Positions 1-5,912 of a DNA stretch of 11,409 bases are shown piece by piece; positions within the stretch are counted from its first letter, which is position 1, and each line of letters starts with the position of its first letter. The notes under the pieces are model-generated. The model ran no database searches. It had not been told where the DNA came from and worked only from the letters and a program-made list of their open reading frames with translations. The stretch comes from an uncultured Slackia sp. Lineage in GTDB: Bacteria; Actinomycetota; Coriobacteriia; Coriobacteriales; Eggerthellaceae. The stretch covers positions 1 through 11,409 of the forward strand of contig USLD01000028.1 of the NCBI GenBank assembly GCA_900555495.1. The letters are read 5' to 3'. Made by a program: the position numbers and the translations under genes.

Positions 1-832
1 AGCCCATAGCCACGATCACACGGTCAGCATCGGGTGCGCCGTAGTAGTTGAACAGCTCGTAATTGGTGCCGAGCTTCTCATTGACCTGATGCATGTAGTC
101 TTCGACCACCGCGGGAAGGGCGTCGTAGTAGCTGTTGCACGCCTCGCGATGCTGGAAGAAGATATCGCCGTTCTCATGGCTACCGCGCATGGCAGGGTGC
201 TCCGGATTGAGCGCGTGCGCGCGGAAGTCGCGGACGGCGTCCATGTCGCACATATCGGCAAGGTCGTCGTAATCCCACACGGCCACCTTCTGCACCTCGT
301 GCGAGGTGCGGAAGCCATCGAAGAAGTTGATGAAGGGCACGCGACCCTTGATGGCGGAAAGATGGGCGACGGCAGAAAGGTCCATGACCTCCTGAACGTT
401 GCCTTCGGCGAGCATCGCGAAGCCCGTCTGACGGCATGCCATGACGTCAGAGTGGTCGCCGAAGATGTTGAGAGCCTGGGTTGCAACGGTGCGGGCGCTG
501 ACATGAAGCACGCCGGGGAGCAGCTCGCCGGCCATTTTGTACATGTTCGGGATCATGAGAAGAAGACCCTGCGATGCGGTGTAGGACGTAGTCAATGCAC
601 CTGCAGCGAGCGAGCCGTGCATGGTGCCGGCGGCGCCGCCCTCGGACTGCATCTCGCACACTTTCACCGTGGTGCCGAAGATATTCTTCTTACCCTGGGC
701 AGACCACTGGTCGACGAAGTCGGCCATGGGGCTCGAAGGCGTAATGGGATAGATGCCGGCAACCTCGGTGAACGCATAGGAAACGTACGCCGCGGCGTTA
801 TTGCCGTCCATCGATTTGAATTCTCTCGTCAT
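1..832 (-). CDS. nifJ: Pyruvate:ferredoxin (flavodoxin) oxidoreductase, N-terminal 277 residues (partial)
   Basis: This enzyme oxidatively decarboxylates pyruvate with CoA to acetyl-CoA and CO2 and passes the electrons to ferredoxin or flavodoxin in the cytoplasm. The visible part is the thiamine-diphosphate/pyruvate-binding N-terminal domain of the single-chain enzyme. It contains YPITPSSPM at residues 28-36 (Thr31), EMQSEGGAAG at 60-69 (Glu64) and HVSARTVA at 110-117 (Arg114). These are the positions of the active-site Thr, Glu and Arg in the Desulfovibrio africanus enzyme. The ATG at 832 is preceded by a good ribosome site, AAAGGAG (840-846, minus), 7 nt upstream. The family is about 1170-1200 residues, so roughly three quarters, including the ferredoxin-like Fe-S part, lies beyond the left edge. 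The 229 bases upstream (833-1061) hold no gene, and I could not pick a convincing promoter there. The gene is preceded by the vsr terminator and so probably has its own promoter. Confidence 0.94.
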   Translation of the reverse strand, partial: MTREFKSMDGNNAAAYVSYAFTEVAGIYPITPSSPMADFVDQWSAQGKKNIFGTTVKVCEMQSEGGAAGTMHGSLAAGALTTSYTASQGLLLMIPNMYKMAGELLPGVLHVSARTVATQALNIFGDHSDVMACRQTGFAMLAEGNVQEVMDLSAVAHLSAIKGRVPFINFFDGFRTSHEVQKVAVWDYDDLADMCDMDAVRDFRAHALNPEHPAMRGSHENGDIFFQHREACNSYYDALPAVVEDYMHQVNEKLGTNYELFNYYGAPDADRVIVAMG

Positions 833-1061
833 ACCAACGCTCCTTTGAAACAAGCCTGCGCCGTCTTCCCCGGATCGCGAGCTTTCCGCCGTGCTAACGA
901 ACATACCGCGTTATGGTAGCGCGAGCGCTTTAGCCTACGCGAGTGCGACGCACGGAGTGGGTTGAGCGTTCGGCAAACGGTGCGACTTAAAACCCGCCGA
1001 CATCTGAGGCCTTTCGCCGAAAAGGGATTCGCTCGACCATGCGAGAACGTCCGCGAAACGA

Positions 1062-1087
1062 AGCAGGGCCGCTTTCGCAGCCCTGCT
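1062..1087 (-). terminator. Probable terminator after vsr
   Basis: An 8-bp perfect stem (AGCAGGGC at 1062-1069, GCCCTGCT at 1080-1087) with a 10-nt loop begins at the vsr stop codon. On the minus strand the stem is followed only by TCGTTTCG, a weak T tract. Intrinsic termination is therefore plausible but less certain than at the other terminators here. Confidence 0.5.
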
Positions 1088-1500
1088 TAGGAGCGATCGA
1101 GTTCCTCTTTTAAAAGCGGAATTAAACGATGGAACGTTTCATCGACCGTCTTTTTCTTCAATTGACATTCCCAAATGACATGGACACGCCACCCCTGCTC
1201 TTCGAGGCTGCGGATATTGCGTTCGTCGCGTTCGACGTTACGCTCGAATTTCGGAATCCAGTACTCGAGATTGGTCTTCGGCATGGACGGATGGCAGTGT
1301 GGACAACGATGCCAAAAGCATCCGTTGACGAAAATGCATACCTTCTTCCCCGGATAGGCGACGTCCGGCTTTCCCGGCACCTTCCATTGAAGACGGTATC
1401 CACCAAGACCCGCCGCGCGGAGGCGCTGTCTGACGATGAGCTCGGGCTTGGTGTCTTTGCCTTTGTTGCCTCTCATGCTCTTACGTACGGCCGGAGCCAC
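1087..1500 (-). CDS. vsr: Very short patch repair (Vsr) endonuclease
   Basis: Vsr nicks DNA 5' of the T in a T:G mismatch left by deamination of 5-methylcytosine, starting very short patch repair. Counting 137 residues from the GTG at 1500, the family features are all present: KDTKPEL (Glu20, counterpart of the E. coli N-terminal Glu), PGKPD (catalytic Asp46), GCFWHRCPHC (residues 60-69, with His64 and zinc-ligand-type Cys61, Cys66 and Cys69), NVERDERN, and GWRVHVIWEC (Cys112, fourth zinc ligand). The start is uncertain. Alignment with the E. coli protein needs RKSMRGN to be inside the protein, so the ATG at 1476 seems too late. The GTG at 1500 is the nearest start that fits, but it has no clear ribosome site. 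The open frame continues to a GTG at 1749, overlapping the upstream gene, but that ~83-residue extension is Arg-rich and unlike Vsr. The 232 bases between vsr and the upstream gene hold no other gene. No cytosine methylase gene is adjacent. Confidence 0.88.
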   Translation of the reverse strand: MAPAVRKSMRGNKGKDTKPELIVRQRLRAAGLGGYRLQWKVPGKPDVAYPGKKVCIFVNGCFWHRCPHCHPSMPKTNLEYWIPKFERNVERDERNIRSLEEQGWRVHVIWECQLKKKTVDETFHRLIPLLKEELDRS

Positions 1501-1558
1501 GATTTTTCGCGGCGCCGGTGCAGCATGGAGGATGCAACGCGTGCTATGCGCATGCCTT

Positions 1559-1761
1559 CTTATATAGGTAAGATGCTCGCGCTTCACCGACACGCGCCAT
1601 AATCCGGTTTTCCCCGCGCCGCGAACACGAACAGCACCGAGACCCTTGCCTGAGACGCCGCGTTTCGCATGGATGCGACAGACGGGAGCAGGACCGTTTT
1701 CGATCCTGCGCGCACGTTGGGACACGCGTCCGCTAGCGCTCACGCCCACCCCTTATATAGG
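1559..1761. repeat. Short direct repeat CTTATATAGG flanking the spacer upstream of vsr
   Basis: The 10-mer CTTATATAGG occurs at 1559-1568 and again at 1752-1761. Seen from the minus strand, both copies read CCTATATAAG followed by a purine-rich stretch and then a similar ...TAGC...ACGCGT string. One copy is the very end of the membrane-protein gene. The other lies 59 nt upstream of the assumed vsr start and could hold a -10-like element (TATATA). It may be chance or a small local duplication. Confidence 0.35.
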
Positions 1762-2152
1762 AGACGATGAACGAGATGCCCGCGACCGTCAGCGCCAAAC
1801 CGAGGCCCGTGTAGAAGAAGGCGATGAACCATTCGGGCAGAAGGCCGCTTGCGCGCAGCGCAATACCGCCGCCCATCATGATCGCCATGATGATATAGCC
1901 TTTCTTGTCGAAGAAATGCCATATCTGCTTCTTGTCTTCTTCGAAGCCGCGAATGCGTTCGGAATGCTTTTTCACGAGCTTCTTGAACACGAAGAGGTGG
2001 AACATGAGAAACACGACGAGCGTTCCCAGCAAGACCCACCATACCAGGTGGTCGTGAGTCAGGGCGCCGATGCCGATGTTGCCGATGTTGCCGCCTGCTA
2101 TGATCCAGACGAAGCCCGCGACGAGGAGGAGTTTTTCAGTCGATATCTTCAT
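1733..2152 (-). CDS. Small four-helix membrane protein, function unknown
   Basis: This 139-residue protein is almost certainly in the cytoplasmic membrane. Hydrophobic segments lie at about residues 8-29, 36-57, 86-100 and 107-132. A charged stretch at about 58-85 (KKLVKKHSERIRGFEEDKKQ) separates helices 2 and 3 and is probably cytoplasmic by the positive-inside rule, and the tail is basic (RGGRER). Conserved-looking pieces are LLLVAGFVWIIAG near the start and KKGYIIMAIMMGGGIALR before helix 3. I do not recognise a named family, and no catalytic motif is visible. Later in-frame ATGs were weighed against earlier ones at 2191 and 2212. The ATG at 2152 is preferred because the helix-1 segment follows it directly and because a near-consensus promoter sits just upstream, inside what the longer versions would translate. 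It lies between the addA terminator and vsr and is probably transcribed from its own promoter, perhaps reading on into vsr. Confidence 0.8.
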   Translation of the reverse strand: MKISTEKLLLVAGFVWIIAGGNIGNIGIGALTHDHLVWWVLLGTLVVFLMFHLFVFKKLVKKHSERIRGFEEDKKQIWHFFDKKGYIIMAIMMGGGIALRASGLLPEWFIAFFYTGLGLALTVAGISFIVSYIRGGRER

Positions 2153-2159
2153 GCCATCG

Positions 2160-2187
2160 ATTATATACAGCACCCGATTTGTGTCAG
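2160..2187 (-). promoter_or_regulatory. Near-consensus sigma-70-type promoter, possibly giving a leaderless mRNA
   Basis: On the minus strand, CTGACA (2182-2187, five of six matches to TTGACA) is followed after 16 nt by a perfect TATAAT (2160-2165). Seven bases (CGATGGC) separate TATAAT from the ATG at 2152, so the expected transcription start falls at or one base before the start codon. There is no Shine-Dalgarno sequence in front of that ATG. The promoter lies just after the addA terminator, as expected for a new transcription unit. Confidence 0.65.
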
Positions 2188-2215
2188 CCATCTTCACATG
2201 AACAACGTTCATTTT

Positions 2216-2254
2216 AGAAAACCTTGTGGGACGGCCCTCTTGCCGCCCCACAGG
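2216..2254 (-). terminator. Rho-independent terminator of the addBA operon
   Basis: The hairpin arms lie at 2242-2254 and 2222-2235, about 12-13 bp with one bulged base and one G·U pair, and the loop is 6 nt. On the minus strand a TTTTCT tract (2216-2221) follows. It sits 19 nt after the addA stop codon. Confidence 0.85.
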
Positions 2255-2272
2255 CTAAAGAAATGGGTTTTT

Positions 2273-5200
2273 CTACGCACGCCGCTTCGCCAGGAGCGCG
2301 CATGCCTCATCGATGCGCGAACGAAGCGAATCTTGGTCGGCCGTATCGAAGAAATAACGCACGACGCATGGCTGGTCGCAGCGGCGAGCGTCGGCGCGCT
2401 CCACACGCACGAAAATCGTCTCGACCTCGTCGAAGCCGCGCGTAAGGGCCACATACGAGTAGCAGCTCGCCTGCAGCAGATGCTTCGCATGCAGGGCCTC
2501 ATCGGTCTCGTCGTCGGATCCGCCGGTCTTGTAATCGACGATCAACGCACGGCGCTTCTCCCCTTCCGCGCCCCTCCACGACGCGAACAAGTCGATCGAG
2601 CCTTCGAGATAGCGGATAGCGCGGCACTCTTCATCGCAGGACGATTCCTCGTCGAGCGACACGAAGAAGGGAAGCTCGGCGTGCATGTCATCGGCGCCTT
2701 CGCACATCCGTGCGACATCGCTTGCAAACCAGCGTTCAAGCGCTGCTTCGAGCCGCAGCAGCGACGCATCGCGAAGACCGCAGCCGAGCGCGATAGAGCG
2801 CACGCGCTCATACGGGGGCATGACAAGCGCGCCATGCGATGCATCTCTCTCTTTGATCGCCCACTGGGCGCACAGATGAAACGCGGCACCGAAATCGGTC
2901 GCCTTATCGGTATCGTGGGAGAGGTCGTCGTTCAACGCATCCCAGAACTCCTCGTCGGGCGACGCGTAGAACGGCTCGGAAATCGCAGGCGCATCGCCCC
3001 CGCCCGCCTGCGCCAACGACGAATAGCTGGCCACGTCCTTGCGCAGGCCGGCCGGTCGGACATGCGAGGCCTTCGTTCGCTCGAAAAGACAAGGTATCTC
3101 GACCGATTCGCAGGCGGCGCGATCATCGACGGCGGGTCGCTCGTCTTGCTCCGTCTCCTGGAAGTCGGATTCATCGACATCGATGCGCTCGACGCGCGCG
3201 GGAGCGCTTCCGCCGAAGTCGACGAACGTCTCCCCTTTCTCGAAATCGTCGAGCCCGAACAGCGCGCTGCGAATGTCGTCGTAAATACCCGTATCGGCAT
3301 TGATTCCCGAAGAGCCATCGTCGCTTTTGCCGGAACGAACGCTTGTCATGGCGACGACGAGCGCCTCTTTCGCACGCGTCAAAGCCACGTACAAAAGGCG
3401 GCGTCGCTCCTGCAGCTCCTGCTCGGCTTCATGTTCGCGCAGAATTTCACGCTGAGCAAGCGGCGTTTCCGCACGGTCGACGGCTTCGACGACGTCGTCG
3501 AAGCGGCCGTCGTTGCACGGCATGTATTCCGCTTTCATCGCCTTGACGGCAGGGGACGAGGACGCAAGCCCCGACACAGACCGGCTCGGAAGCAGGCTGA
3601 TATAGGCCTTGCCATCGAGCGACGTGCAGGAAAACGCCGACGGACGCGGCTTGCCGGCGCCCATCTCGGCCAGGCCGACGATAGGAAACTCGAGGCCCTT
3701 GCTGGCATGGACGGTCATGATGCGCACGAAATCGCCGCCTTTGGCCGACAGCGCGCCCGGGGGCTCCTTCGCGATCGCGATATGCGACGCCATCTCTTTC
3801 GCCACCGACGACGGACCTGTCACGCCCGAGGCCTCGATTCCCTCGACGATGCGGATGGCCTTCAAGACGTTTGCGGCCACGGATTGCCCCTCGGCGCCGC
3901 GCTTTTCCAGGCGGGATATCCAGCCCGAATCCACGACCACATCTTCCATGATCGACGAAACACGCTTCACTCCCGCATCGCACGCGATGCGATCGACGAT
4001 GCCTGCAGCATGAGCGAGCTGAGGCGACACGGCACCGTCCTGTTCACGCGCCGACTCAGCCATCGCCTCGAAACCTTTGTCGAGGCCGCGCCTGCGCAAA
4101 ACCCCCGTCGTTTCATCACGATAGGTGGACAGGGCCACGAAATCATCCGCGGAAAGAGCGAACATCTCGCTCGAAAGCACCTCGAACAACGCCGACGTGG
4201 CGTGGGGATTGGCGATGACTTCGGCCAAACGCTGCATGATGCGCACCTCGGGAGCCGACGAGAAGATCGAGCCGCCCGCGATGACGCACGCGAACCCTTC
4301 TTCGCGCAAAGCCCTCGCATAGACTCCCGCATTGGTCATGCGACCGAGCAGGACCACCATATCGCCCGCCTCATGCCCCGCTTCACGCAGATCGGCGAAG
4401 CGACGGGCGATACGCCGCGCTTCGAAAAGCGCCATATCGGAACGGCTGACTCCTTTGCGCGCGGGATAGGTGCTCAACAACACGTCGACACGGCCAGGGC
4501 CTCCCAAAAACGGACGCTTTACCGACTTCTCATCGCGCGACGGGCGCAGCGACATGAACTCCTTGCCGAAGACGTTCGGCTGCTCGAAAACGCGATCGAC
4601 AAACTTCAGCACGTCCCCATGGCTGCGGAAGTTATCGGGCAGCTCGATAAGGCCGTCGGAATTGGACTCGGCCACACTTACCAAATGATTCTTATATACC
4701 TGCACGTCAGCGCCGCGGAAACGATAGATGCTCTGCTGGGCGTCGCCGACGGTGCACAGCCTGCATGCGCCAGGACCCGCCATGCGTTTGATCATATCGA
4801 TCTGAAGTTGGTCGGTATCCTGGAATTCGTCCACCATGATGATGCGGAACTTATTCTCATACTCGGCCGCGATATCGGGGTGGCAGGCAAGCGCCTGGGA
4901 TGCCTTGATCAGCAGGTCGTCGTTGTCGAGCAGGCCGAGGTCGTGCTTTTGGCGTGCGTACGACTCATATACCGTCGAAGCAAGCTCGATCAGCTCGTCG
5001 AGAAGCGGTTCGGATATCAGGCATCGAGCCTCCTGAATGATAAGCGCGCACGACGCCTGCAGATCCTTGGCAAGCGCCCTGTACTCCGACGACCCGAAAC
5101 GGCCCGACGGCCACGGGCACGTGTTGAAAAAGGACAACAGGCTCGCGGCGTCGTCAGGCGCGGCGACGGATGCTTTCTCGAGGAATTCATCGGCGCTCTG

Positions 5201-5908
5201 CAGCCATGTATCGCGCGAAGCGCTCGCCTTCTGGGAAAGCGACACGTCACGCGCCTCTTCGATAAGTTCGACCATGGCGCACAGAAGCTGCGAGACGCTG
5301 CGGCACGACGGCGGCTTACGGAAGCATCCGCAGCCTTCAGGGTTCGCCGACGCGACGCGCACCAGCGAAAGCACCATGTCCTCGACGGAATCGGACGAAC
5401 GCGGCCCCGTGCTTCGGGCGGCATATTCGGAGAACAGCGCGTTGAAGCCGCGCGGGGAAACGAATTCGTTTTCACTCGAAAGCGCTTTCTGTACCGACAT
5501 GCGCAGCATGTCATCGGCATGAGCGGGATCGAGCACCGAAAACGCCGGATCGATTCCGAGCTCAACCGCATGCGTACGAAGGATACGCGAACACATACCG
5601 TGAATCGTAGAGATCCACGCATCGTCGACTTTCAGCGCCTCGTCCGCCATGCCTTCCGCACGCAAGGTCGCCTTCACGCGCGATTTGATTTCACCCGCGG
5701 CCTTTTCGGTGAACGTGATGGCCATCACCTGCTCGATGCCGTCGAGAAATGCGCCGCCGTCGGGCGCCGAGCCAGGCAGAAGCGCCCAGGCGATACGCTG
5801 GGTAAGCGTGAAAGTCTTACCGCTGCCGGCGCCGGCCGACACGACCAGGGGTGCATCGAGCGTCGTGACGCACTTCAGCTGGCCCGGCTTGAAACGATTC
5901 AAATTCAT
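2273..5908 (-). CDS. addA: AddA: UvrD-type helicase with C-terminal PD-(D/E)XK nuclease
   Basis: AddA is the motor and 3'-strand nuclease subunit of the AddAB complex, which resects double-strand breaks for RecA-dependent recombination. The 1211 residues hold all superfamily 1 helicase motifs: Walker A AGAGSGKT (25-32), ITFTEKAAGEIK (64-75), STIHGMCSRIL (100-110), Walker B DEFQDT (360-365), GDAQQSIYRFRGAD (388-401), NFRSHGD (426-432), TVHASKGLEF (732-741) and YVALTRAKE (840-848). The nuclease domain follows, with GAAFH (1007-1011), GSID (Asp1106) and VDYKTG (Asp1125, Lys1127), so both activities look intact. The length matches the ~1200 of other AddA proteins. The ATG at 5908 lies 4 nt after the addB stop, and its ribosome site (AAGGGGA) lies within the last codons of addB, so the two are probably translationally coupled. 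A linker at ~855-950 is acidic and probably flexible. UvrD or RecB itself are less likely, given the AddB partner next door and the domain order. Confidence 0.93.
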   Translation of the reverse strand: MNLNRFKPGQLKCVTTLDAPLVVSAGAGSGKTFTLTQRIAWALLPGSAPDGGAFLDGIEQVMAITFTEKAAGEIKSRVKATLRAEGMADEALKVDDAWISTIHGMCSRILRTHAVELGIDPAFSVLDPAHADDMLRMSVQKALSSENEFVSPRGFNALFSEYAARSTGPRSSDSVEDMVLSLVRVASANPEGCGCFRKPPSCRSVSQLLCAMVELIEEARDVSLSQKASASRDTWLQSADEFLEKASVAAPDDAASLLSFFNTCPWPSGRFGSSEYRALAKDLQASCALIIQEARCLISEPLLDELIELASTVYESYARQKHDLGLLDNDDLLIKASQALACHPDIAAEYENKFRIIMVDEFQDTDQLQIDMIKRMAGPGACRLCTVGDAQQSIYRFRGADVQVYKNHLVSVAESNSDGLIELPDNFRSHGDVLKFVDRVFEQPNVFGKEFMSLRPSRDEKSVKRPFLGGPGRVDVLLSTYPARKGVSRSDMALFEARRIARRFADLREAGHEAGDMVVLLGRMTNAGVYARALREEGFACVIAGGSIFSSAPEVRIMQRLAEVIANPHATSALFEVLSSEMFALSADDFVALSTYRDETTGVLRRRGLDKGFEAMAESAREQDGAVSPQLAHAAGIVDRIACDAGVKRVSSIMEDVVVDSGWISRLEKRGAEGQSVAANVLKAIRIVEGIEASGVTGPSSVAKEMASHIAIAKEPPGALSAKGGDFVRIMTVHASKGLEFPIVGLAEMGAGKPRPSAFSCTSLDGKAYISLLPSRSVSGLASSSPAVKAMKAEYMPCNDGRFDDVVEAVDRAETPLAQREILREHEAEQELQERRRLLYVALTRAKEALVVAMTSVRSGKSDDGSSGINADTGIYDDIRSALFGLDDFEKGETFVDFGGSAPARVERIDVDESDFQETEQDERPAVDDRAACESVEIPCLFERTKASHVRPAGLRKDVASYSSLAQAGGGDAPAISEPFYASPDEEFWDALNDDLSHDTDKATDFGAAFHLCAQWAIKERDASHGALVMPPYERVRSIALGCGLRDASLLRLEAALERWFASDVARMCEGADDMHAELPFFVSLDEESSCDEECRAIRYLEGSIDLFASWRGAEGEKRRALIVDYKTGGSDDETDEALHAKHLLQASCYSYVALTRGFDEVETIFVRVERADARRCDQPCVVRYFFDTADQDSLRSRIDEACALLAKRRA

Positions 5909-5912
5909 CGAG

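Noticed and set aside
16..919. Open frames on both strands within the nifJ region (16-504 minus, 89-919 plus)
   Set aside because: The third minus-strand frame, open to the window edge, encodes unmistakable pyruvate:ferredoxin oxidoreductase with a good ribosome site. The others are shadows.
904..940. Small palindromes upstream of nifJ (for example AGCGC-GA-GCGCT) as an operator or promoter
   Set aside because: The arms are only 4-5 bp in GC-rich sequence, and no -35/-10 pair with correct spacing could be placed beside them.
1501..1749. vsr starting at the GTG at 1749 with an 83-residue N-terminal extension
   Set aside because: The extra residues are basic and unlike Vsr, and family length fits the shorter form. 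Kept only as an uncertainty.
2153..2251. Longer membrane-protein versions starting at 2191, 2212 or further upstream
   Set aside because: They would translate through the -10/-35 elements and, for the furthest start, through the addA terminator hairpin. The AAGG in front of 2212 is part of that hairpin.
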